Origin: Candidatus Fermentibacterota bacterium
Lineage (GTDB): Bacteria; Fermentibacterota; Fermentibacteria; Fermentibacterales; JCC-6
DNA: 64,000 nt
Direction: 5' to 3'
Assembly (NCBI GenBank): GCA_014728175.1
Contig: WJMA01000013.1
Coordinates: forward strand, 1 to 64,000
Shown here piece after piece: positions 42,966 through 50,976 of the stretch; within the stretch, counting starts at the first letter, position 1, and every line of letters begins with the position of its first letter. The notes beneath the pieces were generated by a model. The model was not told the DNA's origin. It saw only the letters and a program-made list of their open reading frames with translations, and made no database searches. Both the position numbers and the translations under genes were made by a program.

Positions 42966-43741
42966 GGGTCTTCTTTCTCTGCGACGACGAGCCTTTCGAG
43001 ATACCGTCGGCGGTCCTCACGGTAATGAGGCGCCGGCCGCGGCACTCCTACACGGTGCTTTCCTTCCCGGGCCATGGGTCGTTCAGCAAGTTCAAAACCA
43101 ACCTGAAGAGATACATGGCCCTGTACGGCCCCCTGGGCTTTCCGGTGCGGGCCGTCCAGTTCATCTTCTACAAATTTTTAGCAGCGTTAGGTATACCCAC
43201 TAGACGGCCCCATTCCCTCCGGGAGGCGGCAAGCAGGGCAGGGGCGACATACCTTCGGATAGAGAAGATAAATACCAAGAGAACCCGTCGTGCGCTGTCC
43301 GAGATGGAGCCGGACGTGTTCTTCTCCATAGCCTGCCCCCAGATACTACGCAAAAAGACCCTGGAGCTGCCGAAGTACGGCGTTTACAACATCCATACCT
43401 CCCTGCTTCCCCGGAACCGAGGTATGCTGCCGTCGTTCTGGACATTGCTTGAGAACAAAGGGGACTCCGGCGTAACCCTGCACAAGATGAATCCCAAGCT
43501 GGACGACGGGCCCATTCTGCTGCAGAGGAGAGTTCCCGCCACCCTCCACAAAACGTCCCTGCACGAGCTTATACGAAAGGGCAAGGAGGTGGCCGCCGAC
43601 CTGATCTGCGAGGCCATCGAGTTGCTGGAGTCCGGCGACTACACCCTGAAGCCCAATCCCGAGCGGGAGGCGACCATGAATACTTTCCCCACCAGAAAGG
43701 ACGTACGGAGGTTTCGCAGGATGGGTGGTCGGGTGTGGTAG
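42962..43741 (+). CDS. Formyltransferase-family protein
   Basis: A 259-residue enzyme of the methionyl-tRNA/sugar formyltransferase fold. The catalytic triad is visible: Asn and His in Tyr-Asn-Ile-His-Thr-Ser-Leu-Leu-Pro near 141 and Asp in Leu-Asp-Asp-Gly-Pro-Ile near 180. It should use N10-formyl-tetrahydrofolate. Given its neighbours it likely formylates an amino sugar, but no sugar aminotransferase is nearby. TTG start overlapping the GT4 stop; its end overlaps the deacetylase start. Confidence 0.85.
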   Translation: MRVFFLCDDEPFEIPSAVLTVMRRRPRHSYTVLSFPGHGSFSKFKTNLKRYMALYGPLGFPVRAVQFIFYKFLAALGIPTRRPHSLREAASRAGATYLRIEKINTKRTRRALSEMEPDVFFSIACPQILRKKTLELPKYGVYNIHTSLLPRNRGMLPSFWTLLENKGDSGVTLHKMNPKLDDGPILLQRRVPATLHKTSLHELIRKGKEVAADLICEAIELLESGDYTLKPNPEREATMNTFPTRKDVRRFRRMGGRVW

Positions 43742-44637
43742 GTTCCATCCCTCCCGACGCCATTGCCCTATCCTTCGACGTGGAGGAATGGTTCCAGACC
43801 GAGGCCGCCGCCCGCTACTATCCCCGGAAGGAATGGGACGCCCTGGACAGCGGGCTGGATCGCGCCGTTACCAGGATACTGAAGTTTCTCCGGGGCTCGA
43901 ACGGAAACGCCACCTTCTTCTTCCTGGGCTGGGTGGTGGACCGGTTCCCCGATCTGGCCAGAACGGTCATGCAGGAGGGACACGAGGTTTCCTCCCATGG
44001 CTACTCGCATCGTCTCTTAACCGAGATGACCGGCGAGGAGTTCGGCGAGGAGCTGCGGCTGACCACCGCTGCCTTTGAATCCGCAGGGCTTCCCCCGCCC
44101 CGGGGATTCCGGGCTCCCAGCTTCACCCTGGTAAGCGAGACTCTTTGGGCGGTGGACAAGCTCTGCGAGCACGGCTACCTGTACGACAGCAGCATCTATC
44201 CGATGTTCCGCCACCGCTACGGAATGCCCGGGGCCCCCCTGGCGCCCTTCCGTCTTCTGGGTAACGAATGCTCGGTTCTGGAGCTGCCCATGGCCATAGT
44301 CACCGCCGGCCGAACCAGATTTCCGGTAGCGGGGGGAGCCTACCTTCGATTCACGCCCAAATGGGCCTATCTGGCTCTTTTGAGAAAGGTAAGGAGGCAG
44401 GGAAGAATTCCGGTGCTGTACCTGCACCCCTGGGAGCTGGACCCGGAGCACAACCTGAGGAGGGCAGGAATATCCTCCCAGGTAAGGCAGGGCTTCAGGA
44501 CGGGCCGGGCCACGGAGAGCACCCTGGGGAGAATGCTGGAGGAATTCACGCCCGTGCCCCTGGCCACTCTGGCCGAGGCTCAGGGCGAGGTGCCCTCATG
44601 GAGCCCCAAAGCGACCGGGAAGCAGGAACGAGGTTAG
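43735..44637 (+). CDS. Polysaccharide deacetylase (XrtA/PEP-CTERM locus type)
   Basis: A 300-residue NodB-type deacetylase. Motif 1 Leu-Ser-Phe-Asp-Val-Glu-Glu-Trp-Phe (Asp15, Glu17) and motif 2 Ser-Ser-His-Gly-Tyr-Ser-His near 86-92 supply the metal and base residues; a C-terminal segment has Tyr-Leu-His-Pro-Trp-Glu. The Asp-Val-Glu-Glu-Trp-Phe form is typical of deacetylases from exosortase-linked polysaccharide loci, although no exosortase is here. GTG start overlapping the formyltransferase. A good intrinsic terminator follows. Confidence 0.88.
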   Translation: MVGSIPPDAIALSFDVEEWFQTEAAARYYPRKEWDALDSGLDRAVTRILKFLRGSNGNATFFFLGWVVDRFPDLARTVMQEGHEVSSHGYSHRLLTEMTGEEFGEELRLTTAAFESAGLPPPRGFRAPSFTLVSETLWAVDKLCEHGYLYDSSIYPMFRHRYGMPGAPLAPFRLLGNECSVLELPMAIVTAGRTRFPVAGGAYLRFTPKWAYLALLRKVRRQGRIPVLYLHPWELDPEHNLRRAGISSQVRQGFRTGRATESTLGRMLEEFTPVPLATLAEAQGEVPSWSPKATGKQERG

Positions 44638-44639
44638 AA

Positions 44640-44681
44640 GGCCGAAGCATGCGCCTTCCGCACGCTCCGGCCAGTTTTTTT
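44640..44681 (+). terminator. Rho-independent terminator
   Basis: Outer stem GGCCG (44640-44644) with CGGCC (44668-44672) and inner stem TGCG/CGCA, followed by AG and seven T residues to 44681. It ends the polysaccharide gene run just after the deacetylase stop. Confidence 0.75.
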
Positions 44682-44695
44682 CCCGTGGTTCAGCC

Positions 44696-44866
44696 TTAGG
44701 GAGCTTCTATCGCCTCTACGGGGCAAACTGCAGCGCAGGCCCCGCAGTCGATGCATGTCTCCACATCAATTATATACTTGTCCTCGCCTTCGGAGATGGC
44801 ATCGACTGGGCACTCCTCGACGCATTGACCACAAGAAATACACTCGTCTGTGATCTTGTATGCCAC
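44696..44866 (-). CDS. 2[4Fe-4S] bacterial-type ferredoxin
   Basis: A 56-residue electron carrier with two clusters: Cys9, 12, 15, 19 and Cys38, 41, 44, 48, each cluster followed by Pro. It could accept electrons from IorAB and other oxidoreductases. GTG at 44866 is preferred because GGAAGGGGG lies five bases upstream and the mature ferredoxin begins there; the frame is open far above without similarity. It has a near-consensus promoter of its own. Confidence 0.93.
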   Translation of the reverse strand: MAYKITDECISCGQCVEECPVDAISEGEDKYIIDVETCIDCGACAAVCPVEAIEAP

Positions 44867-44893
44867 GTAGACCCCCTTCCGATCAGTTAGGGC

Positions 44894-44922
44894 AGTATAT
44901 GGAGGTCCCCCCGCATCGTCAA
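44894..44922 (-). promoter_or_regulatory. Promoter of the ferredoxin gene
   Basis: On the minus strand TTGACG (44917-44922) and TATACT (44894-44899) are 17 bp apart, one of the best promoter matches in the window. The start would be near 44887, with a ~20 nt leader. Confidence 0.65.
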
Positions 44923-44950
44923 TTAAGGTCGGCGGGGCTGGAACGGCCTC

Positions 44951-44979
44951 TTGCCGAGCCTCCAGTCGTTGTGCATTAT
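44951..44979 (+). promoter_or_regulatory. Promoter of the small gene at 45069
   Basis: TTGCCG at 44951-44956 and CATTAT at 44974-44979 with a 17-bp spacer; start near 44986 and a leader of about 80 nt. Confidence 0.45.
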
Positions 44980-45068
44980 CACCCTCGCAAGGAGAAATAG
45001 CATCCAGCCTCTTTACGAACCTGTCGCCGGCGGTTTGGCACCCGCCGGAGCAGCGGGACGGGGTACCA

Positions 45069-45347
45069 TTGAAGGACTTTCTTGCCGAGACCTGCTTCGA
45101 AAAGGGTTGGCAGAGTATAGACCGGCAATTCGGCCGGTTGAAGAAGGCCGCCGACAAGATGAACGGGCCCGTATTTGCTAAACGCGTCAGCAACAACGAC
45201 ATATCCAATGCCTTGGACAAGCTCAGCTCCCAGGTGGAGATCTTCGCGGACAACTGGCAACACTTCCACCTGAGAATCGATGCTCTGCTCAGAGAGTACG
45301 GTCTGACCGATCTACTGGAGGAGTACGAAAGGGAGGAAGGCTTCTAG
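45069..45347 (+). CDS. Small helical protein, paralog of the convergent neighbour
   Basis: A 92-residue soluble, probably all-helical protein. It shares the pattern Phe-Glu-x-Gly-Trp-x2-Ile-Asp-x4-Arg-Leu-Lys at residues 10-25 and a later Trp-x2-Phe with the protein encoded on the opposite strand at 45344-45607, so the two look like diverged copies. I know no function. TTG start with its own promoter upstream. The stop codon is shared with the neighbour's stop in a palindromic CTAG. Confidence 0.65.
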   Translation: MKDFLAETCFEKGWQSIDRQFGRLKKAADKMNGPVFAKRVSNNDISNALDKLSSQVEIFADNWQHFHLRIDALLREYGLTDLLEEYEREEGF

Positions 45348-45607
45348 GGCATTCTATCATCCTTGTTCAGGCTCTCCTTGAGGCAGTGGTGCTTTCTCTC
45401 GAACTCCAGCCATCTCCGCTCCCAGCGGCTAACCTCTTTCTTGAGCTCGATGAGCTGCTTCCCGATGGCCCTGAGGGTTCCTTCTCCCAGCCCCTTGCGG
45501 TCGGCGAGCTCCAGATCTTGCTTAAGCCTTCGGATCTTGGCGTCTATGTCCAGCCAGCCCTCCTCGAACAGGGCCCTGGCCTTATCGCCCTTCGTCCCTT
45601 TGGCCAT
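45344..45607 (-). CDS. Small helical protein, paralog of the convergent neighbour
   Basis: An 87-residue charged helical protein with Phe-Glu-Glu-Gly-Trp-x2-Ile-Asp-x4-Arg-Leu-Lys at residues 14-29 and Trp-x2-Phe near 66, matching the plus-strand gene that meets it tail to tail. GGGAGG lies seven bases before the ATG at 45607. It lies 23 bp downstream of parB on the same strand and so probably belongs to the parA-parB transcript. No function is known to me. Confidence 0.65.
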   Translation of the reverse strand: MAKGTKGDKARALFEEGWLDIDAKIRRLKQDLELADRKGLGEGTLRAIGKQLIELKKEVSRWERRWLEFERKHHCLKESLNKDDRMP

Positions 45608-45630
45608 CGACAACCTCCCGGGTAGGAGCT

Positions 45631-46494
45631 TCAATCACTTCGCCCTGCAATGATATCTAGTATTCTATCCAGCTCGTCCAGAGAGGAATAGGAGATCTCT
45701 ATCTTTCCGGAGCCTCCCCTACCCAGTACGCGGACCCTGGTCTTCAGGGATCTCTGGAGGCTCTCCTCCAGTTTTCTCACTGCCGGGTCCACCCTTCGCC
45801 GGGAAGCCTTTCTCCCCCCGGTCCGGGTTTCTCCCGAGCCCGCTTTACGGACCCTTTCCTCCAGGTCGTGCACGCTGATTCCCCGGCGGGCGGCCATCAG
45901 GCCCAGCCGGACCATGGCCTTCTGGTCGGTAAGCCCCAGAAGTGCCCGTCCGTGCCCCATGGTCAGCTTGCCTTCCGCCACCAGCCGTCTGACCTCGGGA
46001 GGGAGCTCGAGCAGCCGCTGCAGGTTGGAAACCGCGGGCCTGCTCATTCCCACTATCTCCGCGACCTCCTCCTGTTTCAGGCCGAATTCGGTGGACAGCC
46101 TTCTAAGCGCGGAGGCTTTCTCCAGCGGCCCCAGATCGCGTCTGTGCATGTTCTCCACCAGAGCCAAGGCCAACAGCTGCCGTTCGTCGGCCTCTCTAAC
46201 GATGGCCGGGACCGATTTCATCTCCGCCTTCCTGGCGGCTCTCAGCCTTCTCTCCCCTGCTATGAGTTGGTATCGCTCCCCCCTGCGCCTGACCACCACG
46301 GGCTGCAGCATTCCCTCCCTCTCCAGCGAAGCCGCCAAAGCGCCCAGCTCCTCCTCGCTCCAGCTTCGGCGGGGCTGGTAGGGGTTGGGGTCAATCAGGT
46401 CGACGTCCACCTCGACCGGCTTGCCCCTCCCGGCCCCGTCTTCTGGGAACAGAGCCTCCAGGCCCCTTCCCAGGGCTTTCTTCCGTCTGCTCAT
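45631..46494 (-). CDS. parB: Chromosome partitioning protein ParB
   Basis: A CTP-dependent DNA clamp that loads at parS and spreads, organising the origin region for segregation. The 287 residues include a basic start (Gly-Arg-Gly-Leu-Glu-Ala-Leu-Phe), the N-terminal domain with Gly-Glu-Arg-Arg-Leu-Arg-Ala near 80-86, the helix-turn-helix near 140-165, and a C-terminal dimerisation region. It overlaps parA by four bases. Two parS sites occur 1.4-2.6 kb upstream. Confidence 0.97.
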   Translation of the reverse strand: MSRRKKALGRGLEALFPEDGAGRGKPVEVDVDLIDPNPYQPRRSWSEEELGALAASLEREGMLQPVVVRRRGERYQLIAGERRLRAARKAEMKSVPAIVREADERQLLALALVENMHRRDLGPLEKASALRRLSTEFGLKQEEVAEIVGMSRPAVSNLQRLLELPPEVRRLVAEGKLTMGHGRALLGLTDQKAMVRLGLMAARRGISVHDLEERVRKAGSGETRTGGRKASRRRVDPAVRKLEESLQRSLKTRVRVLGRGGSGKIEISYSSLDELDRILDIIAGRSD

Positions 46495-47252
46495 CTGGAC
46501 ATCACCTCTCCGGCCAATCTGAGGTAGCTCTTGCTGCCGGCGCAGTAGGCATCGTAAAGCATGGCCGGTTTGCCGTAACTTGGTGCCTCGCTTAGCCTTA
46601 CATTGCGAGGAATCTTGGTTTCCATGAGCGACTCGCCCAGATGGGAGGCCACGTTATCAGCCACCTCCCTGGCCAGGCGCAGCCTACCGTCGTACATGGT
46701 GAGGAATACCCCCTCTATCCGCAGGTCGGAGTTCCAAAGGCGCCTGACCTCCCCGATGGTGTCCATCAGGTGGGACAATCCCTCCAAAGCGTAGTACTCG
46801 CTCTGCAGCGGAAGCAACACCCCGGTAGCGGCCACCAGGGAGTTCACGGTTAGAAGCCCCAGGGAGGGAGGACAATCCACCAGGACATAGTCGTAGCCGT
46901 TGAGGCTCTCGCTCTCCCTCAGGGCATGGGCCAGAAAGGATTCTCTTCCACTCTCCGAGGCCAGCTCGATCTCCAGGCCCGCCAAGCCCCTGGAACCGGG
47001 AATTGCCCAAAGTCCCTCCACCTCGGTTTCCACCACCAGCTTCCCAACCGTCGCCTCTCCGGTCAGCAGGTCCATCATGCCTCCCCGCTCGGTGTCCTCG
47101 AGGCCCAGCCCGCTGGTGGCGTTTGTCTGGGGGTCCATGTCCAGGACCAGCACGTCCAAGTCGTTGACCGCAAGGCTGGCACCGAGGTTTATCACCGTGG
47201 TGGTCTTGCCCACCCCACCCTTCTGGTTGGCTACGGCGAGGATTCTGGTCAT
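46491..47252 (-). CDS. parA: Chromosome partitioning ATPase ParA (Soj)
   Basis: A deviant Walker ATPase whose DNA-bound gradient drives ParB-parS complexes apart. The 253 residues begin with the P-loop Lys11-Gly-Gly-Val-Gly-Lys-Thr-Thr, followed by Asp-Met-Asp-Pro-Gln near 41 and Val-Asp-Cys-Pro-Pro-Ser near 124. It has no N-terminal DNA-binding extension, so it is the chromosomal Soj type. Coupled to rsmG upstream and parB downstream by four-base overlaps. Confidence 0.97.
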   Translation of the reverse strand: MTRILAVANQKGGVGKTTTVINLGASLAVNDLDVLVLDMDPQTNATSGLGLEDTERGGMMDLLTGEATVGKLVVETEVEGLWAIPGSRGLAGLEIELASESGRESFLAHALRESESLNGYDYVLVDCPPSLGLLTVNSLVAATGVLLPLQSEYYALEGLSHLMDTIGEVRRLWNSDLRIEGVFLTMYDGRLRLAREVADNVASHLGESLMETKIPRNVRLSEAPSYGKPAMLYDAYCAGSKSYLRLAGEVMSR

Positions 47253-47902
47253 TGCTCCTCCAAGGGATGGTCGACCCGTCCGGGGCGGTTCTTCGGGATG
47301 CGATATTGCACCAGCACACCGCTGCGGTCAAGCGGAGGCGAGGGGATACGGACCTGGGCCTCCACCAGATCCGAGGCAACCTCTCGGGGCGCACGGTATA
47401 CCAGCACCGCGTCCCCCCGGGCGGCGTTGCGGGCCTGACCCAACACCTTCTCCACCGGCCCCACAGCGCGGCAAACGAACTGCAGAACGCCCGACTCGGA
47501 TATCTCCTCGTCCTCCACCCTGGCCCGGCGCACCATCTCCTCGTCCATCCCCAGTCGTCTCAGCACATGCCTGAGGAAAAGGAACCTCTTCCTCCGGGGT
47601 TCCAGCATGGTCACCTCGAACCCGGAGAGGGCCAGAACCAGGCCCGGAAAGCCGGCCCCCGTTCCCACGTCCACCACCAGCCGCGTCCGGTCCAGCAGCA
47701 GGGCGTAGCAGAGCGACTCCAGCACGTGCCTGGGCCAGATTCTTTCCATCTCCCGGGGCCCGATCAGATTGTCCCGGGCGGTTCTCTCCCCCAGTATCCG
47801 CAGGAACAGCGACAGGGACCTAAGGTCCAGTCTCATCCCTCCCAAACCCAACGATTCCAGGTCTCTGGTAATCTCCCGTACCGAGGGAAGATATTGTTTC
47901 AC
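47249..47902 (-). CDS. rsmG: 16S rRNA m7G527 methyltransferase
   Basis: Methylates G527 of 16S rRNA with S-adenosylmethionine. The 217 residues show the GidB motifs: Asn-Leu-Ile-Gly near 46, Asp-Val-Gly-Thr-Gly-Ala-Gly-Phe-Pro-Gly near 78 and Leu-Glu-Pro-Arg-Arg-Lys-Arg near 100. The GTG at 47902 overlaps the mnmG stop (GTGA) and lies inside a parS site, so part of the ParB site is coding in both genes. The frame remains open above this start but only in the shadow of mnmG. Confidence 0.93.
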   Translation of the reverse strand: MKQYLPSVREITRDLESLGLGGMRLDLRSLSLFLRILGERTARDNLIGPREMERIWPRHVLESLCYALLLDRTRLVVDVGTGAGFPGLVLALSGFEVTMLEPRRKRFLFLRHVLRRLGMDEEMVRRARVEDEEISESGVLQFVCRAVGPVEKVLGQARNAARGDAVLVYRAPREVASDLVEAQVRIPSPPLDRSGVLVQYRIPKNRPGRVDHPLEEQ

Positions 47903-47910
47903 GTGGAACG
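47895..47910. other. parS site 1 (ParB binding)
   Basis: TGTTTCACGTGGAACG matches the bacterial parS consensus TGTTTCACGTGGAACA at 15 of 16 bases. It spans the mnmG-rsmG junction. Confidence 0.9.
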
Positions 47911-49701
47911 TTCCCGGGCCAGATGTACGATTATCCCCTCCACGTCGGAAGGTCTTACCCCCGGAAGGCCGGCGGCCTCTCCCAGCGTGGCCGGCCTTTC
48001 CCTCTCCAGAACCACCCTGGCCTCGTAGCATATCTCCCGTATGCTCCTGTAGCTATCTATGCCGGAGAGAGCTACGTTCTCCATTCTTTTCCTCTGCTCG
48101 ATCCTGCGCTCGCTCCGCTCGATGTACCCCCTGTACTTCTCGTCCAGCACCACGCTCCGCACCAGCTCGGCATCGAACTTCCCTATCCCGGGGGCCAGGT
48201 GCAGCACCTCCTCGGTGCCGACCTCCGGTCGGCGGCAGTGCTCCATAAGGCTTTTTCCTTCCACCCGAGCCGAGCGCAGCGCCTTGGAAATCGCCCCGGC
48301 GCTCTCCAGCCTTTTCTCGAGCCATTCTCCCGCCGAGCCGAATATCCTCTCAGCGACGGGGGCCATTCTCCGGTCGGCGTTGTCCGGGCGCAGATGAAGC
48401 CTGTTTTCCGACCGGGATGAGAACAACCGATAGGGCTCGGTAAGCCCCTTGCCCACCACGTCGTCTATCATCACCCCCATGTAGCTCCGGGCCCGACTCA
48501 GTCGCACCGGCTCTTCTTCCCTGCAGATCCGGGCCGCGTTGGCCCCGGCCAGGAGGCCCATGGCCGCCGCCTCCTCGTAGCCCGAGGTCCCGCAAACCTG
48601 TCCGGCCGCGAACACGTTGCCGGTGCGCAACAGCCTCAGCGTCCGGTTCAGCTCTGCTCCATCGAAGTAGCCGTACTCAACCGCGTACCCGTAAACCGCT
48701 ATCTCCGCCCCCCGCAGCCCCTCCACCGACCGGACCATCTTCTCCTGCGCCCTCCTGGGGAGGCTGGTGGAGAGGCCGTTGAGGTACATCCATCTCGAAT
48801 CTATGCCCATGGGCTCCACGTGCAGGGCATGGCTTTCGCGGTCGGGAAATTTCATAACCTTGTCCTCGAAGCTGGGGCAGTACCTGGGCCCCACCCCGGA
48901 TATCCTTCCCCCATACAGGGGCGATTGGTCTATGAACCGCTTCACAACCTCCGCCGTCCGGCGGTTGCTCCTGGTAAGGTAGCATCTTTCCCTGCCCGGC
49001 CCCTCCGGAGAATTCTCGTGCCCGAACAGGTAACCCTCACCGTCCTCCTCCTGCAGGTCTAGCACGGAGAGGTTCAGGCTGCGCCGGGTTATCCGGGGAG
49101 GCGTTCCGGTCTTGAAACGTTTCACGTGGAACATTCGCCGTCTCATGTCCTGCTCCATACGCTCCGCCGACACGTCGCCTATCCTCCCCCCGGTCCATTG
49201 CTCGCTTCCCCGGAACAGCTTACCTCCTAGAAAAGTGCCCGCCGCGATCACCACCGCCCTAGCCCGTACAGACCCCAGCCGGCGGCAACGGAGGCCCTCT
49301 ACCTCAGAAGTTTCCCCCAGCAGTCTTTCGGCGACGTCCTCCAGCACTTCCACGCCGTTCAGTCTCAGATTCTTCAGCTGCCACCGGGAGTAGAGGTCAG
49401 CATCCTCCTGCTTACGGGGCCCCCACACCGCCGGGCCCTTGCTCCTGTTAAGCATTCTGAACTGTATCCCGCAGGCGTCGGCGCCCCTACCCATGCTCCC
49501 GCCCAGGGCGTCTATCTCTCTGACCAGGATTCCTTTGGCTACCCCTCCTATCGCCGGGTTACAGGACATCTCGCCTATTCTTTTTCTATCGGCGGCCACC
49601 AGAGCCACCCGGCATCCCAGTCGCGCCGCGGACAGGGCGGCCTCTATTCCGGCGTGTCCTCCACCCAGAACCAGCACATCGTAAACCGTCCCGGGGCTCA
49701 T
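47899..49701 (-). CDS. mnmG: tRNA modification enzyme MnmG (GidA)
   Basis: With MnmE it adds the carboxymethylaminomethyl group at U34 of certain tRNAs, using FAD, NADH and methylene-tetrahydrofolate. The 600 residues begin with the FAD-binding Val-Leu-Gly-Gly-Gly-His-Ala-Gly-Ile-Glu-Ala at 10-20; Cys-Asn-Pro-Ala-Ile-Gly-Gly near 47 and Lys-Thr-Gly-Thr-Pro-Pro-Arg near 197 are further signatures. A second parS site lies within the gene and encodes Phe-His-Val-Lys-Arg. Its start overlaps the mnmE stop. Confidence 0.97.
   Translation of the reverse strand: MSPGTVYDVLVLGGGHAGIEAALSAARLGCRVALVAADRKRIGEMSCNPAIGGVAKGILVREIDALGGSMGRGADACGIQFRMLNRSKGPAVWGPRKQEDADLYSRWQLKNLRLNGVEVLEDVAERLLGETSEVEGLRCRRLGSVRARAVVIAAGTFLGGKLFRGSEQWTGGRIGDVSAERMEQDMRRRMFHVKRFKTGTPPRITRRSLNLSVLDLQEEDGEGYLFGHENSPEGPGRERCYLTRSNRRTAEVVKRFIDQSPLYGGRISGVGPRYCPSFEDKVMKFPDRESHALHVEPMGIDSRWMYLNGLSTSLPRRAQEKMVRSVEGLRGAEIAVYGYAVEYGYFDGAELNRTLRLLRTGNVFAAGQVCGTSGYEEAAAMGLLAGANAARICREEEPVRLSRARSYMGVMIDDVVGKGLTEPYRLFSSRSENRLHLRPDNADRRMAPVAERIFGSAGEWLEKRLESAGAISKALRSARVEGKSLMEHCRRPEVGTEEVLHLAPGIGKFDAELVRSVVLDEKYRGYIERSERRIEQRKRMENVALSGIDSYRSIREICYEARVVLERERPATLGEAAGLPGVRPSDVEGIIVHLARERST
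49118..49133. other. parS site 2 (ParB binding)
   Basis: CGTTTCACGTGGAACA matches the parS consensus at 15 of 16 bases. It lies inside mnmG, 1.2 kb from site 1 and in the same orientation. Confidence 0.9.
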
Positions 49702-50948
49702 TTACCCACGCACAACCCGTCCAAGGCCCTCTCCACGGCCTTCCCCATGCCCTCCACACTGCCGTTCATCAAGCCCGACAGCATCCGCTTCACATCTGCC
49801 AGAATTTCGGCGGTCAGAGCGTAATCGCCCTTTTGCAGAATCCTCATAGCGGTTTCGAGCCTCCCCACCATCCGGTCCGAGCAAGCCCCCAGGGGAGTTT
49901 CCCCTGCCTCTGACAGAGTTCGCCTGAGCTCCTCCATGCCTTCCCCGGTCAGGGATGATACCCTCATTCCACCCGCGCTTACCCGGTGCAGGTCCGCCTT
50001 GCTTACGACTCTTACTATCCTCCCGGCCCTCTGCTGCAGCTCCGGCGGTGGCCCGGGCTCTGGTCCCTCGGACATCCATACCACCAGGTCGCCATCCTCA
50101 ACGCTCCTCAGGGCTCTCCCGAAGGCCTCCGCTTCCAGGCCCCGTCCGGAGACTCCCGCCGAATCACGAAGCTCCAACCCTCTTCCGTCCATCTCCACCA
50201 CCACGCTCACCCCGTCCCTGGTAGTTCCAGGCTCCGGTGAGGTCAGGGCCAGCTCTTTCCCCGCCAGGGCGTTCACCAGGGTCGACTTCCCCGCGTTTCT
50301 GGGCCCCAGGAAGTGTACTCTGCGCGGCTTTTCGGCCCCGTAGGCCGCCTCTCGAAGCTTCCTTCCCCGACGCAGCAACTCGCTGCACTGGTCCCTCAGG
50401 CGATCCTCCTCCGGTCGTAGCCCGTGCGCCTCGCAGAACTCGACGTTTCCCTCCAGCAGCTCCATCGTCCGGGCCAGAGATTCCTCCAGGCAACGGCAAA
50501 GCTCCCCGATTTTCGATTCCCCGACACCCGTACTTCCGGTTCTGGTCATCTCCGAGAGGGCGATCACGTCCAGGGCGCCCATTCGCCCGTTCAGAAAGGC
50601 CCTGCGGGTGAACTCCCCCGGCTCCGCCTGTCTGGCACCCAGGTCGAAGGTCATCTTCAGGACCTCCCGCACCCGCCCGGGCACGCCATGACAGGTTATC
50701 TCGACCATTTCCTCGCCCGTGTAGCTACGACCCTCCGGCCAGGAGAAAGCCACCACCTCGTCCACCGTGTGGTTCTGGCGGCGAACCTCACCCCTCGCCC
50801 TGCGCATGCCTCCGCTCAGCCTTCCGTCTTCCAGGCCCAACAGCGCCTCCGCCAGACGCACGCATCCATCGCCGCTCAGCCTTACCACGGCCAGAGCGGA
50901 AACTCCCGGAGGCGTGGCCCACGCAGCTATGATCTCACCCGACAGCAA
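49698..50948 (-). CDS. mnmE: tRNA modification GTPase MnmE (TrmE)
   Basis: The GTPase partner of MnmG. The 416 residues have the N-terminal folate-binding domain (Ala-Trp-Ala-Thr-Pro-Pro-Gly, Gly-Glu-Phe-Thr-Arg-Arg-Ala-Phe), a helical domain, the G domain inserted near 210-340 (Gly-Pro-Arg-Asn-Ala-Gly-Lys-Ser, Gly-Thr-Thr-Arg-Asp) and the C-terminal Cys-Val-Gly-Lys with the catalytic Cys. Two G motifs deviate: G3 is Asp-Ser-Ala-Gly for Asp-Thr-Ala-Gly, and G4 is Ser-Lys-Ala-Asp for Asn-Lys-x-Asp. It is shorter than the ~450 residues usual for the family. TTG start. Confidence 0.95.
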   Translation of the reverse strand: MLSGEIIAAWATPPGVSALAVVRLSGDGCVRLAEALLGLEDGRLSGGMRRARGEVRRQNHTVDEVVAFSWPEGRSYTGEEMVEITCHGVPGRVREVLKMTFDLGARQAEPGEFTRRAFLNGRMGALDVIALSEMTRTGSTGVGESKIGELCRCLEESLARTMELLEGNVEFCEAHGLRPEEDRLRDQCSELLRRGRKLREAAYGAEKPRRVHFLGPRNAGKSTLVNALAGKELALTSPEPGTTRDGVSVVVEMDGRGLELRDSAGVSGRGLEAEAFGRALRSVEDGDLVVWMSEGPEPGPPPELQQRAGRIVRVVSKADLHRVSAGGMRVSSLTGEGMEELRRTLSEAGETPLGACSDRMVGRLETAMRILQKGDYALTAEILADVKRMLSGLMNGSVEGMGKAVERALDGLCVGK

Positions 50949-50976
50949 GGCATCTCCCGTCTTCGCCGCGGTCGTA

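Noticed and set aside
43735-44637. A complete exosortase/PEP-CTERM sorting system
   Set aside because: Only the deacetylase type hints at it; no exosortase, PEP-CTERM protein or the usual biosynthetic partners are in the window.
44867-45068. tRNA or small RNA gene between the ferredoxin and the small plus-strand gene
   Set aside because: No cloverleaf or T-loop sequence is present; the gap is accounted for by two divergent promoters and leaders.
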